64,000 bases of DNA from Allobosea sp. Tri-44 (lineage in GTDB: Bacteria > Pseudomonadota > Alphaproteobacteria > Rhizobiales > Beijerinckiaceae), in assembly GCF_004123845.1 (NCBI RefSeq), contig NZ_NBDP01000007.1, forward strand, positions 372,001 to 436,000, written 5' to 3'. Below the pieces are notes generated by a model. The model ran no database searches, was not told the DNA's origin, and saw only the letters and a program-made list of their open reading frames with translations. This document shows, one piece after another, positions 23,851 to 33,004 of this stretch; position 1 is the first letter of the stretch, and each line of letters opens with the position of its first letter. The position numbers and the translations under genes were made by a program.

Positions 23851-24963
23851 TCAGGCCGCCTTCGCGGCCTGCTTCTTCTCCGCCATGTGCTGCTCCTCGG
23901 CGAGGCCGGCGCGCCAATAGCTGACGACGAGATGCTCGTCGATCCCTGGACGCAGGTGCTGGCGCGCCGTCGCACGGATCTCGCGGAAGGCCGTGTGCTC
24001 GGTTGCGGCCCAAAGATAGAGGCTGCCCTCGCCCGGCGGCCAGTCGAGCGTCGCCAAAGCGTCCACCAGCAAGGTCGTGGAGCCCGGCGCCACGCCGTCG
24101 CGATGGAGCCAGCGGACGTCGAAACCCTCCGGCAGCGGCAGGGGCTGACGCTCGTTCGCGTCGGCGATCTCGATCAGCGCGAGCCCGCGAGCCTGCGCCG
24201 GAAGATGCGCTAACATCCGGGCCAGAGCCGGCAAACCAGTCTCGTCCGCGAGGAAGAGATAGCGCTCGGCCTGCTTCAAGCCACGCCCGCCCGGCCCGGC
24301 CATGCCGATACGATCGCCGATCTGCACGCCAGCGGCGAAGGCCGAGCCCGGACCGGCATCGTCATGCAGGACGAAATCGATGGCGAGCGTGCCCGCTGCC
24401 ACGTCGATCTCGCGGATCGTGTACTTGCGGATCGCAGGCCGCTGCTCCGGCGGCAGCGATTGCAGCAGGCCATCCGCGCCGATCATCGGCCAGGCCGGCT
24501 CGGCCAGGCCCGCCGGCGGGATGAACAGGCGCACATGCAGCGCCTCCAGCGAGTCGTAGTGGGCAAGATCGTCACCGCGGAAGCGGATGCGGCGCATATG
24601 CGGCGTCAACTGCTCGACGCCGGTCACGGTGAGCACCCGGAAATCGGGCGGCAGCATCGGCTCGGCGCCGTCACCACTCCAGTTGATCGCCGGCGCGGCG
24701 CCTTCCGGCGAGAACTCGACGACATGGCTCGCGATGGCGATTTTGCTGCCTTGCAGCTGGGCCAGATCGGGAGCTTCGATCACGACAGACAATGCGCCTG
24801 AATCAGCACGCAGTTCCGTCCGGCTGCCGCCGAACCTGATCATGGTCACACCATCGGCCTCGCCAATCTCGGCCTCATGCTCAAGAAGATGCTCGCAAAG
24901 CGGGCGCAGCACCGCAGCGGGATCAGGCAAGGCGATACGCGTTTCGGCGCGAAGCATAGTCAT
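23851..24963 (-). CDS. Siderophore-interacting FAD reductase (SIP/ViuB) with N-terminal DUF2218 domain
   Basis: In this 370-residue protein, residues ~1-95 look like DUF2218 (RPLCEHLLEHEAEIGEADGV, LAQLQGSKIAIASHVVEF). Residues ~110-350 are SIP: FAD site RKYTIREID and DFVLHDDAGPGSAFA, then IGMAGPGGRG and a C-terminal TEHTAFREIRATARQHLRP typical of the family. It reduces ferric-siderophore in the cytoplasm to free iron. I chose the ATG beginning MTMLRAETRI; the frame is open further upstream as a shadow. It is 29 nt downstream of the siderophore binding protein, in one operon with the esterase. Confidence 0.88.
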   Translation of the reverse strand: MTMLRAETRIALPDPAAVLRPLCEHLLEHEAEIGEADGVTMIRFGGSRTELRADSGALSVVIEAPDLAQLQGSKIAIASHVVEFSPEGAAPAINWSGDGAEPMLPPDFRVLTVTGVEQLTPHMRRIRFRGDDLAHYDSLEALHVRLFIPPAGLAEPAWPMIGADGLLQSLPPEQRPAIRKYTIREIDVAAGTLAIDFVLHDDAGPGSAFAAGVQIGDRIGMAGPGGRGLKQAERYLFLADETGLPALARMLAHLPAQARGLALIEIADANERQPLPLPEGFDVRWLHRDGVAPGSTTLLVDALATLDWPPGEGSLYLWAATEHTAFREIRATARQHLRPGIDEHLVVSYWRAGLAEEQHMAEKKQAAKAA

Positions 24964-24992
24964 GGGAATTGTCCTGTAGTGGCCCTGAAGGT

Positions 24993-26132
24993 TCAGGGCT
25001 TCACTTGGCCGACGCTCTCGATCCAGAGCGGGCCGTCGAGCGGGATGGCCGAAAAACGGCTGGAAATCTCGTTCAACGTCGCCTGCGGGTCGACATCGGC
25101 GAGGCGGTCGGGATGAAACCATTTCGCCAGCCGCTCGATGGCGACGATATGGAGCGGGGTATCGTTGAAGAGATGCCAGAGACCATAGGCGCGGCCTTGT
25201 CGCACCGCGGCGAGCGCAGAGATGCCGGGCCGGCCCAGCAGCGCGGCGAAGCTCTGCAAGGCGGTCTCGCGCGACACGCCCAGCCCGAGGACGAGGCCGC
25301 CTCTCCCCGCCAAATGCGTGCCGCCGGTCGCGACATAGATCGCGGGATCGGCAGCAAGCAGTTGCTCGAGGCTGATCTGCCCGGTCGCGCCGGGCAGGAT
25401 CGCGGCGGCGATGTTGCGGCCGCCGGCTGCGGTGATGAAGTCGTCGAACGTGCCCTTGCCCGGCGTCGGGCAGCAATCGAAGCCGCCGGCATGGGCATGC
25501 ATGAAGACAGCCGGACGCTCCGCGCCGCGCACGCGCTCTTCGATCAGGCGCCGGCGCTCCTCGTAGAAGCGGATATAGGCCTCAGCCTGGCCCTCGCGGC
25601 CGATCAGCTTGCCGAGGATGCGCAGGCTCGGCAGCGTGTCGCGCATCGGCTGCAGGTAGAAATCGACGACGGCGACCTTGATGCCGGCCGCCTCGAAACG
25701 CTGGACGAGATCGCCAGGCCCGCGCCGGGTGCCCGCGAGCGACAGGCTGAGGATCACCAGATCGGGCGACAGCGACACCGCCTTCTCGAAGGAGAAACCG
25801 TCCTGCGTCGCGCCGTCGCCAACCGTCGGCACGCTCTCGATCGCCGGGAACCTGGCGAGATAGCGGGCATAGGCGTCGGGGTTCTGGCGACGGTGATCCG
25901 TGCCCCAGCCGGCGAGGATGCTGATCGGGTCGGGATGGATCAGGCCGAGCGCGTTGAGTTGGCGCCCCTGCGCCAGCACAATCCGCTTCGCCGGGCCGGG
26001 CAAGGTCACGCTACGCCCAAACAGGTCGGTCACGGTGACCGATTCAGCGCGGGCAGGAGCCGACAAGACTGGAAGTGGTGCGGCCACGGCAAGCAGCAAC
26101 CGCGCCAGGAACCGCAGCGGCGAAGCGGTCAT
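24993..26132 (-). CDS. Iron-siderophore ABC transporter substrate-binding protein (FecB/BtuF fold)
   Basis: This is a 379-residue periplasmic binding protein with a signal peptide (LARLLLAVAAPLPVLSAPARA). The class III fold follows: VTVTDLFGRSVTLPGPAKRI at the start of the mature protein, and later YGLWHLFNDTPLHIVAIERL. It delivers ferric siderophore to an inner-membrane importer, but no permease or ATPase gene is present here. The start overlaps the esterase stop (ATGA). The CC pair in GGFDCCPTPGKG is unusual for the family. Confidence 0.87.
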   Translation of the reverse strand: MTASPLRFLARLLLAVAAPLPVLSAPARAESVTVTDLFGRSVTLPGPAKRIVLAQGRQLNALGLIHPDPISILAGWGTDHRRQNPDAYARYLARFPAIESVPTVGDGATQDGFSFEKAVSLSPDLVILSLSLAGTRRGPGDLVQRFEAAGIKVAVVDFYLQPMRDTLPSLRILGKLIGREGQAEAYIRFYEERRRLIEERVRGAERPAVFMHAHAGGFDCCPTPGKGTFDDFITAAGGRNIAAAILPGATGQISLEQLLAADPAIYVATGGTHLAGRGGLVLGLGVSRETALQSFAALLGRPGISALAAVRQGRAYGLWHLFNDTPLHIVAIERLAKWFHPDRLADVDPQATLNEISSRFSAIPLDGPLWIESVGQVKP

Positions 26133-26983
26133 GGCGAGAGCTTTCCCTCTGTGCCGCCCAGGGCGAAGGCGACCGCGCGCGACAGCATCGCCGGGATTAC
26201 TGAGATATGGTTCTCGCCAACAAAGACGACATGTTCGCAATCGACACGTCCGGAAGCCGCCAGCACCTCTGCCATTTCGGCAGCATTGCCGATCATGCGG
26301 GCCATGTGCAGCCGCGCCGCCCGCTGCGGATCACGCTGCTCGTCGCCATTCTGCTCGTCACCGCCAACGGTGATCAACAGGCGCGGAGCACTCGCAGCCA
26401 CAGGTAAACGCAGGAACCGCTCGCGCGTCTTTAGGATGGCGCGCTCCTCCCACCAGATCGACGGGCTGCCGGCGACATGGCTGCGGAACAGGCCGGGCCG
26501 CGCGAACAGCGTGTGCAAGGCGAAGAGCCCGCCGAAAGAATGGCTGACCAGCGACATGCAGGCCCGGTCGATTGGCGCCAACCTCTCGACCTGCGTCAGC
26601 ATCTCGCCAGCGATCAGGTCGAGGAAGCGATCGGCACCGCCATCCGTCGGCAAGAGGTCTTGCCGGCGCCGCTCGGCATCGAAGGGCGCCGCTCCCGGAT
26701 AGCCGACGCCGAGGATAACAGCCGGGCTGACGCCAGAAACCTCGGGACGCCCGGCCTGCAGCCGCGCAGCAGATAGCGCGGTCGGGAACAGCGCATCGCC
26801 GTCGACGAGGACCAGGACCGGGAAGCCGCCGGCCGGGGCCGGCTCGGGCGGGATCGCGGCCAGCAGCCGGTACTCGGCTCCTCCCGGCGACATGAACGCG
26901 AGGCTGCGCGTGTGCGGCAGCTCGACCGGCCGGAGAGCCGGGGCCGGATGCCCCTCGAACACAACCCGCTCCGGCCGCAACAT
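26129..26983 (-). CDS. Siderophore esterase-like alpha/beta hydrolase (IroE/Fes family)
   Basis: The 284-residue protein has the esterase-D fold. The nucleophile elbow is LVSHSFGGLFALH (Ser in S-H-S-F-G, so the first Gly of GxSxG is Ser). The oxyanion strand is FPVLVLVDGDALFPTA, and the late His is in GENHISVIP. It would cleave ferric siderophore esters in cytoplasm or periplasm to release iron. I chose the ATG 12 nt after the receptor stub stop, with GAGGG upstream; a GTG overlapping that stop is also possible. It is coupled to the binding protein (ATGA). Confidence 0.82.
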   Translation of the reverse strand: MLRPERVVFEGHPAPALRPVELPHTRSLAFMSPGGAEYRLLAAIPPEPAPAGGFPVLVLVDGDALFPTALSAARLQAGRPEVSGVSPAVILGVGYPGAAPFDAERRRQDLLPTDGGADRFLDLIAGEMLTQVERLAPIDRACMSLVSHSFGGLFALHTLFARPGLFRSHVAGSPSIWWEERAILKTRERFLRLPVAASAPRLLITVGGDEQNGDEQRDPQRAARLHMARMIGNAAEMAEVLAASGRVDCEHVVFVGENHISVIPAMLSRAVAFALGGTEGKLSP

Positions 26984-26994
26984 CCCGCCTGCCC

Positions 26995-27207
26995 TCACCA
27001 GCGATAGGACAGGGTGGCAAGCACGGTGCGGCGCATGCCGAAGGAGCACTGCACGGCGCCGCAGCAGCCGGCGATGTATTCCTTGTCGAACAGGTTCTGG
27101 GCGTTGACCTGCACCTTCCAGCCCGTCATCGCGGCATTCGCAGCGCCGAGATCATAGCTGATCGCGGCATCGACCGGCATATCGTTTCCGACCTCAAGAC
27201 TTTGCTG
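26995..27207 (-). pseudogene. C-terminal stub of a TonB-dependent siderophore receptor
   Basis: The last ~70 residues of an outer-membrane receptor remain in frame. VDAAISYDLGA, VNAQNLFDKEYIAGCC and the terminal RRTVLATLSYRW with C-terminal Trp are typical of FhuA/FpvA-type barrels, including the Cys pair near the end. Upstream there is an in-frame stop (27208-27210) and no receptor sequence; about 600 residues are missing. The ATG inside is not a true start. The stub stands at the head of the esterase / binding protein / SIP operon, so the original promoter and receptor were lost at about 27.2 kb. Confidence 0.88.
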
Positions 27208-27415
27208 TCAGATTATGAACCTTCTAAGCTCGGCAATTCATAGCCAATGCTTGCACTGGAGCTCGCCCATACGGTCGCTCTCGAACCAGCTACCCTGACT
27301 CGACGCAGATTGTCGGCTCGCGGTCGGACGCCGCATGGTAGTAGCCAAACCGCCGACGCATCTACTATTCCGCTCCGTCACATCACGGTCACCGAACCGC
27401 GTCTATCCCGCTGCG

Positions 27416-28501
27416 ATGACGCTCCTGACCGCCCGCGACAAAGATCGCTCCGGCATCGCCGCGCTGATGCCCGGCGCGGAGCTGAATCCGCCGCCGCTGC
27501 TTGCGCTGAACAACTTCTCGGTCGCCTTCCAGGGAGCTGGCGGCCCCGTGCCGGTCGTGCGCGGCATCGACCTCAAGCTGGCGCCCGGCGAGGCACTCGG
27601 CATCGTCGGGGAATCAGGCTGCGGCAAGAGCGTGACCTGGCTGGCGGCCTTGCGCCTGCTCGGCGGCGGTGTCGTCACCTCCGGCGAGGTCCTGCTCAAG
27701 GGGCAGGATATCACCCGCCTGCCGGAGCGCGCGCTGGCGACCATTCGCGGCGGACGCATCGGGCTGATCTTCCAGGACCCGACCAGTTCGCTCAATCCGG
27801 TGCAGCGGATCGGCACGCAACTCACGGAAGTGCTGCGCCTGCATCGCGGCTTACGCGGCGACGCCGCCCATCGCGAGGCGCAGCGCCTGCTCGACCGCGT
27901 CGGCATCGCCGATGCGCCGCGGCGGCTGCGGCAGTATCCGCACGAATTCTCAGGCGGCATGAACCAGCGCGTCATGATCGCGCTGGCGCTCGCCGGCGAG
28001 CCCGAGGTGCTGATCGCGGACGAGCCGACCACGGCGCTCGACGCGACGATCCAGGCTCAGATCCTCGACCTGATCCGCGGTATCCGCCGCGAGAGCGGCA
28101 TGGGGCTGGTGTTGATCTCGCACGATATCGGCGTCGTCGCCGATCTCTGCGACCACGTCGCGGTGATGTATGCCGGGCGCGTCGTCGAGACCGCCGCGAC
28201 GCAAGACCTGCTCAGCCGGCCGCGCCATCCCTATACGCGCGGCCTGCTCGCCGCCCTGCCGACACTTGGCGGCCCGCGCCAACGGCTGACGCCGATCGCC
28301 GGCACCGTTCCCGCCCCCGACAGGATGCCGCCGGGCTGCGCCTTCGCGCCACGCTGCTCATTGGTGATCGAAGCGTGCCGGAGCGAGACGCCTCCTCTTG
28401 TGCTGGCGGCGCAGGACCAGCGCGCTGCCTGCCTGCGCCTCGCCGAGACCGCGATGGCGCCAACGGCGCATGAGCCTGCGCCCGCCGGAGCGTTCGCATG
28501 A
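27416..28501 (+). CDS. Dipeptide/oligopeptide-type ABC transporter ATPase (DppD-like)
   Basis: The 361-residue ATPase has Walker A GESGCGKS, Q-loop LIFQDPTSSLNP, signature FSGGMNQRVMIALAL, Walker B VLIADEPTTALD and H-loop ISHDIGVV. It ends with the oligopeptide-transporter C-terminal Cys segment (GCAFAPRCSLVIEAC), which may bind a metal or cluster. I chose ATG 27416 since the upstream frame is non-conserved. It overlaps the next ATPase (ATGA). There are no permease or binding-protein genes here; the unpaired set at 45-49 kb may be its partner. Confidence 0.9.
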   Translation: MTLLTARDKDRSGIAALMPGAELNPPPLLALNNFSVAFQGAGGPVPVVRGIDLKLAPGEALGIVGESGCGKSVTWLAALRLLGGGVVTSGEVLLKGQDITRLPERALATIRGGRIGLIFQDPTSSLNPVQRIGTQLTEVLRLHRGLRGDAAHREAQRLLDRVGIADAPRRLRQYPHEFSGGMNQRVMIALALAGEPEVLIADEPTTALDATIQAQILDLIRGIRRESGMGLVLISHDIGVVADLCDHVAVMYAGRVVETAATQDLLSRPRHPYTRGLLAALPTLGGPRQRLTPIAGTVPAPDRMPPGCAFAPRCSLVIEACRSETPPLVLAAQDQRAACLRLAETAMAPTAHEPAPAGAFA

Positions 28502-29487
28502 GCCCGCTCCTTCGTGTCAGCGACCTTGCACGGCATTATCCGGTCGCGACTGCGGCGGGGCAGAAGCGGATGCTCCACGCGGTCGACGGTGTGAGCTTCA
28601 CCCTCGCCGCTGGAAAGACGCTCGGGGTGGTCGGCGAATCCGGCTGCGGCAAGTCGACCACCGCGAGGCTGGTGCTCGGATTGCTGCCGGCGACCCGCGG
28701 TCGGATCGACTTCGCCGACGCGCCGATTACCGCTGTGCGCGACCGCCGCTGGCGGGCGCTACGCCGGAGGATGCAGCTGGTGCATCAGGACCCGCTCTCA
28801 GCACTCGACCGGCGGCTCCCGGTCGGCGAGCAGATCGTCGAGCCGCTCGTCATCCACGGTCTCGAAGCAGGTGCCGAGGCCCGGCGGCAGAAGGCGCTCG
28901 CGCTATTCGAAGCGGTCGGATTAAGGCCGGACCTGTTCCAGCGCTATCCGCACGAGTTGTCGGGCGGGCAGCGCCAGCGCGTCGTGCTCGCCCGCGCGCT
29001 GATCCTCGGTCCTGAGTTATTGGTCTGTGACGAGCCGATCTCGGCGCTCGACGTCTCGGTCGCCGCTCAGGTCACCAATCTGCTGCAGGACCTGCAGGCG
29101 CGCTTCGGCATGGCCTACCTCTTCATCAGCCACGACCTGAAAGTCGTCAGGCAGATCGCCGACGAAGTCGCTGTGATGTATCTCGGCAAGATCGTCGAGC
29201 AGGGTGCACCGGAGGCGCTATTCCATGCGCCGACGCATCCCTACACCGAGGCACTGGTCTCGGCCGTGCCGACGCTGCTGCGCGGCACGCGCGAGCGCAT
29301 CATCCTGCGCGGCGACCCGCCCAATCCGGTCGACCGCCCAGCGGGCTGCGCCTTCCATCCGCGCTGCCCGCGTGCCGTTACCCGCTGCCGCGAGGAGGCG
29401 CCCATGCTGCGCCCCACGAGCGACGGGCGACTTGCCGCGTGCCATCTGGTACCCGTGGCTGCCGCCGCCAGAGCGGCCGCCGCCTGA
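28498..29487 (+). CDS. Dipeptide/oligopeptide-type ABC transporter ATPase (DppF-like)
   Basis: The 329-residue ATPase has Walker A GESGCGKS, Q-loop LVHQDPLSALD, signature LSGGQRQRVVLARAL, Walker B LLVCDEPISALD and H-loop FISHDLKVV. Its C-terminal extension (GCAFHPRCPRAVTRC) is the usual Cys-containing DppF/OppF tail. It forms a heterodimeric motor with the preceding DppD-like protein. It is followed after 24 nt by a phosphodiesterase, suggesting that the imported compound carries a phosphoester. Confidence 0.9.
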   Translation: MSPLLRVSDLARHYPVATAAGQKRMLHAVDGVSFTLAAGKTLGVVGESGCGKSTTARLVLGLLPATRGRIDFADAPITAVRDRRWRALRRRMQLVHQDPLSALDRRLPVGEQIVEPLVIHGLEAGAEARRQKALALFEAVGLRPDLFQRYPHELSGGQRQRVVLARALILGPELLVCDEPISALDVSVAAQVTNLLQDLQARFGMAYLFISHDLKVVRQIADEVAVMYLGKIVEQGAPEALFHAPTHPYTEALVSAVPTLLRGTRERIILRGDPPNPVDRPAGCAFHPRCPRAVTRCREEAPMLRPTSDGRLAACHLVPVAAAARAAAA

Positions 29488-29511
29488 TCCATACAACCGC
29501 CGGAAATCGAC

Positions 29512-30978
29512 ATGGCCCAAGACGAGCGCTCCCCAGCCACACGCGTCATCGTCGCGGTCTTCGACGGGTTGCGGCCCGATCTGGTCACGCCGGAGCTGAC
29601 GCCCAACATCCTGCGGCTGGCGGCGCGCGGCACCTGGTTCCGGCGGGCGCGCAGCGTCTTCCCCTCGGTGACCCGCGTCGCCACCAGCTCGATCGCGACC
29701 GGCGCACCACCCGCTGTGCACGGCATCGTCGGCAACGCCTTCTATCTCGCCGACGCCATCCCCGAGCGCATCTTCGACACCAGCGACGCCACGCTGATCC
29801 GCCGCGCCGAGGCGCATCATGACGGCCGGCTGGTCGCGGTCGACACTTTCGGCGACGTGCTGGCGCGGGCTGGCAAAAGGCTCGCCGTCGTCCATACCGG
29901 CTCGGCCGGATCGGCCCATTTCATCAATCCCCGCGCCCGCGCCAACGGGCACTGGACCTTCTCGATGCACGGCGCCGGGGCGACGCAGACGCCGGAAGCG
30001 GTCGAGGAGGTACTCGCCAGGATCGGACCGCTGCCGGAGCGCGAACTGCCGCGCCTCGGCGAGGTCGCCTATGGCGGCCGGGTGATGATCGAGCATGTGC
30101 TGCCGACCCTGAAGCCCGACGTCGCGCTGATCTGGTTCAACGAGCCCGACACCACCTTCCATTATCGCGGGCTCGGATCGCCCGAGGCGAAGGCGGGGCT
30201 CAAGGAGGCCGACCGCGCCTTCGGCGATATCCTCGACTGGGTCGAGGCCCAGCCCGACGCCGAGCGCATCGCGGTGATCGCCGCCTCCGACCACGGCCAG
30301 ATCTCGACCGGCGCGATCGAGCCGCTGTTCGATGGGGCGCGCCAGGCCGGCTTCGACCTCAGCAACGGCAAGTCCGTCGATGGGACCACCTTCATCGCGA
30401 CAGGCGGCATCAGCGGCGAGATCCGTCTGCGCGGAGACGACCGGACCGGGCTTGAGCGCATCGCCGCCTGGCTTATGGAGCAACCGGCAATCGGCCATGT
30501 CTTCTCGCGCGGCAGTGGTGAGGAGGGCGAAATCGCCGGTACCCTGTCGCTCGACCTGATCGGCGCTGGTCACGCCGTGCGCCAGCCCGATCTGATGTTC
30601 ATCCTGAAATCATCGCTCGACGCGGACCAATACGGCTTGCCCGGCCTCGGCGCGATGACGCCGGGCGACGTGCCGCTCGGCGGCGGCATGCATGGCGGCA
30701 TCAACCCGCACGAGCTCAATACGGTTCTCATCGTCTCCGGCGGCGCGGCCGACGGCGGAAGTGTCTCGCAGGAGCCGGCGGGGATCATCGATATCGGCCC
30801 GACGGTGCTCGGCTTCGCCGGCCTCGCCAAGGCACCGAGCATGGTCGGGCGCGATCTCTCCCGTCCGGCGCAGGAGGAGGCCCGCACGCAGCGCTTCGCG
30901 GCCGGCCGGGGCACCTTCACCCAGCATGTCGAGATCGCCGAGCAGGACGGCCGCCGCTTTATCCTCGGCGGCCACTGA
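29512..30978 (+). CDS. Type I phosphodiesterase / nucleotide pyrophosphatase family protein (alkaline phosphatase superfamily)
   Basis: The 488-residue protein has the two-zinc superfamily features: Asp in VAVFDGLRPD, the nucleophile Thr in VFPSVTRVATSS (about 50-61), Asp/His in WFNEPDTTFHY, SDHGQ (about 263) and a late His in GGMHGGINPHE. There is no signal peptide, so it acts in the cytoplasm and would hydrolyse phosphodiesters or phosphonate-type esters. It lies 24 nt after the DppF-like gene in the same operon, so its substrate is probably imported by that transporter. Exact specificity is unknown. Confidence 0.88.
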   Translation: MAQDERSPATRVIVAVFDGLRPDLVTPELTPNILRLAARGTWFRRARSVFPSVTRVATSSIATGAPPAVHGIVGNAFYLADAIPERIFDTSDATLIRRAEAHHDGRLVAVDTFGDVLARAGKRLAVVHTGSAGSAHFINPRARANGHWTFSMHGAGATQTPEAVEEVLARIGPLPERELPRLGEVAYGGRVMIEHVLPTLKPDVALIWFNEPDTTFHYRGLGSPEAKAGLKEADRAFGDILDWVEAQPDAERIAVIAASDHGQISTGAIEPLFDGARQAGFDLSNGKSVDGTTFIATGGISGEIRLRGDDRTGLERIAAWLMEQPAIGHVFSRGSGEEGEIAGTLSLDLIGAGHAVRQPDLMFILKSSLDADQYGLPGLGAMTPGDVPLGGGMHGGINPHELNTVLIVSGGAADGGSVSQEPAGIIDIGPTVLGFAGLAKAPSMVGRDLSRPAQEEARTQRFAAGRGTFTQHVEIAEQDGRRFILGGH

Positions 30979-31128
30979 TCAAGGGCGAGTGAACGCAAAA
31001 AGGGGCGGCCAAATGACTATACCAACACTGAATTAGTTCGCGCGCCGTTGTTAAACAGCCAATTGCGACAGTGGGTTACGCAAAATTAACATACGATGCA
31101 TGACTACATCGTACTACATCGTTCGAGA

Positions 31129-31163
31129 GGGTGGCCGCGGCTTTGCTCGCAGCCATCCTTTTT
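31129..31163 (+). terminator. Possible rho-independent terminator
   Basis: The stem GGGTGGCCGCG / CGCAGCCATCC pairs at 9 of 11 positions (plus one G-U) across an 8-base loop and is followed by TTTTT. It lies 150 bp after the phosphodiesterase stop in AT-richer DNA. The C-A mismatch and distance make it uncertain. Confidence 0.35.
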
Positions 31164-31164
31164 C

Positions 31165-31386
31165 TTATGATCTTTCTGCGCCCGTAATCTTGCGGATGGC
31201 CGTGGCAGATCCTGGGTCGAAAATCGTTCGCCCCTTATCATTCACGATTTCGCCCAGCGCGATTTCCTGCCATCCGCGATCCGATAAAAACACGGGGGAA
31301 ATGGACCTGCGTAGTGCCTGTTTCTCCGACGCTGCCAGCTGAGATTCCATAGGCAGAAGAACCACAGGGACGGCTTCCGGAGACAT
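31165..31386 (-). CDS. Candidate small protein next to IS3 remnant, unknown
   Basis: This is a 73-residue open frame starting [20 protein letters not shown], with a strong AGGAGG 10 nt before its ATG. It contains [20 protein letters not shown] and ends ITGAERS. GC is clearly lower than in the neighbouring operons. No family is recognised. It lies 30 bp from the terminal repeat of an IS3 fragment, so it may be the edge of a gene brought by, or disrupted by, the element. A real but unknown small gene and a truncated one are both possible. Confidence 0.4.
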   Translation of the reverse strand: MSPEAVPVVLLPMESQLAASEKQALRRSISPVFLSDRGWQEIALGEIVNDKGRTIFDPGSATAIRKITGAERS

Positions 31387-31415
31387 GGCAATCTTGCCTC
31401 CTAAAGGACGCCGAT

Positions 31416-31612
31416 TGAACCGCCCCGGGTCTGTCGGAGGCTCCAAGTCCTGAGAAGGTGGAGCGATGACGAGCAAGACGACCAACAAGTTTTCGCCTGA
31501 GTTGCGCGCCCGCGCGGTGCGGATGGTGCTGGACCATGAGGGCGAGCCTCCGTCGCGATGGGCGACGATCATGTCGATCGCGGGTAAGATCGGCTGCACC
31601 GCGCAGAAGCTG
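31416..31612 (+). mobile_element. IS3-family remnant: left terminal repeat plus start of OrfA
   Basis: At 31416-31444 there is a left-end-type sequence beginning TGAACCGCCCCGGGTCTGTC, as in IS3 elements. 22 bp later, with GGTGGAG upstream, an OrfA reading frame starts at 31466: [20 protein letters not shown], then HTH-type [13 protein letters not shown]. After about 49 codons the homology stops at a junction near 31612, where the stop of the minus-strand monooxygenase gene begins. No OrfB, right end or target duplication is seen. It is a truncated insertion sequence. Confidence 0.8.
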
Positions 31613-31927
31613 CTAGGGAAGATGTTTGCCCATTGGAAAGTCCGGTCCCTCGACATGATGGACCGTGGGTTCTGCCGAAAAATACTCTTGCAAGCCCAGC
31701 ATGAACTTCCCGTGGTTTTCGCTCGCTTCGAAGCCCGGCGTATGATCCTCGAGCGATTGCCATTTCACGATCAGGTTGAAGCGGTGTGGGGATTCAACCC
31801 CTTGCGCGAGGACATGACCGCAATAACCGTTCGCGCTAATCAGCAATGGGGCGACCTTCGCGAATACGGTTCTGAATTTATCGATGTGTTCATCAAGGAC
31901 CGGGAGTAGAGCGATCTCGTAGATCAT
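31613..31927 (-). CDS. Antibiotic biosynthesis monooxygenase (ABM)-domain protein
   Basis: The 104-residue protein is a single dimeric alpha-beta barrel: [53 protein letters not shown] and a C-terminal [12 protein letters not shown]. Such proteins act as quinol monooxygenases or heme/flavin-free oxygenases in the cytoplasm. Its start overlaps the dehydrogenase stop (ATGA), so both are in the ArsR-controlled operon. Its 3' end abuts the IS remnant. Base composition is lower in GC than the window average, as for its two upstream neighbours. Confidence 0.82.
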   Translation of the reverse strand: MIYEIALLPVLDEHIDKFRTVFAKVAPLLISANGYCGHVLAQGVESPHRFNLIVKWQSLEDHTPGFEASENHGKFMLGLQEYFSAEPTVHHVEGPDFPMGKHLP

Positions 31928-32943
31928 GGTGCGCTCCAGCTGCGGCTTGCGTTCAAAAGACGCACACTCGCGGGATGAGCCGAAGGCTCAACCGCAATCA
32001 CGATCTTTCCTTGAATCCCGTTGTTGGGGCTCTCCAGGCGGGCATGGGCGAGCGGAATGTCGGAAAGCGAGTAAGCGGCACCAAGATGGGGCCGCAACTG
32101 ACCGCGCTCTACCAACGCGCTCAGCTCATCGAGCTTGCCGCGGTTCTGTCGCGTAAACACGAAGTGATAGCTCGCGTTCTTGCCCCAGGCCTGGATGAGA
32201 TCTTGCGGCTGGGCCGTGTCAACGATCGTAACTACGCGGCCGAGCTGGGCGAGCGCATCAGAGCTGCGTGACAGTGTCGCGCCGCCGATGGTGTCGAACA
32301 CCACATCGACTCCGCGACCGGCCGTTTCCCGCATGATGGCGTCGACATAGTCTTCCCTCTCGTAATCGATGACCACATCCGCGCCCAAGCCTCGGGCGAA
32401 CTCAAAGCCCGTTTCCCGCACGGTCGTGAACACCTTGGCTCCCACTGCCTTTGCGAGCTGGATCGCAACATGACCGACGCCGCCGGCGCCGCCGTGTACA
32501 AGGATGCTTTCTCCCACTCTCAGCGCCGCACGCACGACCAGTGCTTCCCATGCCGTGCCACCCACCAGGGTCATGCTTGCCGCCTCAAGATGACTCAGCG
32601 AAGGGGGCTTCTTCCCGACGATGTTCTCGGCAGCAACGTGGTACTCGGCGTAGCTTCCTTGGCCGTCAAATATCTGAGGGGTGTACCAGACTTCGTCCCC
32701 GACCGAGAAATTTGTCACACCCGGCCCGACTTCTTCGACAACACCCGATACGTCATGGCCGGTAATCGCCGGCAATTGCACTAAATCGGCATAGTCGCCG
32801 CGCCGGACCTGGTAATCCAATGGGTTGATCGACGTGGCATGTACGCGCACCAGGACTTGTCCCGCATGCGGAACAGGTTTTGGCACGTCGCAAAGTTCGA
32901 ACGACGATGGGCCGCCAAATGACTTGAGAACTACGGCTTTCAT
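31924..32943 (-). CDS. MDR-family NAD(P)-dependent quinone oxidoreductase / alcohol dehydrogenase
   Basis: This is a 339-residue medium-chain dehydrogenase/reductase. [18 protein letters not shown] (about 69-86) is followed by the cofactor motif [20 protein letters not shown] (about 146-165) and GADVVIDY. No structural or catalytic zinc cysteines are evident, which fits the quinone reductase branch. I chose the internal ATG ([11 protein letters not shown]) as the conserved family start; the frame has seven extra codons upstream. It is coupled to the ABM gene and lies downstream of an ArsR-type repressor. A role in quinone or enal detoxification is likely. Confidence 0.88.
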   Translation of the reverse strand: MKAVVLKSFGGPSSFELCDVPKPVPHAGQVLVRVHATSINPLDYQVRRGDYADLVQLPAITGHDVSGVVEEVGPGVTNFSVGDEVWYTPQIFDGQGSYAEYHVAAENIVGKKPPSLSHLEAASMTLVGGTAWEALVVRAALRVGESILVHGGAGGVGHVAIQLAKAVGAKVFTTVRETGFEFARGLGADVVIDYEREDYVDAIMRETAGRGVDVVFDTIGGATLSRSSDALAQLGRVVTIVDTAQPQDLIQAWGKNASYHFVFTRQNRGKLDELSALVERGQLRPHLGAAYSLSDIPLAHARLESPNNGIQGKIVIAVEPSAHPASVRLLNASRSWSAP

Positions 32944-33004
32944 TGCATTTCCTCGTTTCGACAAAAAGGGATATAGAGAATTCCCGATACATATAGCTAA
33001 AAGA

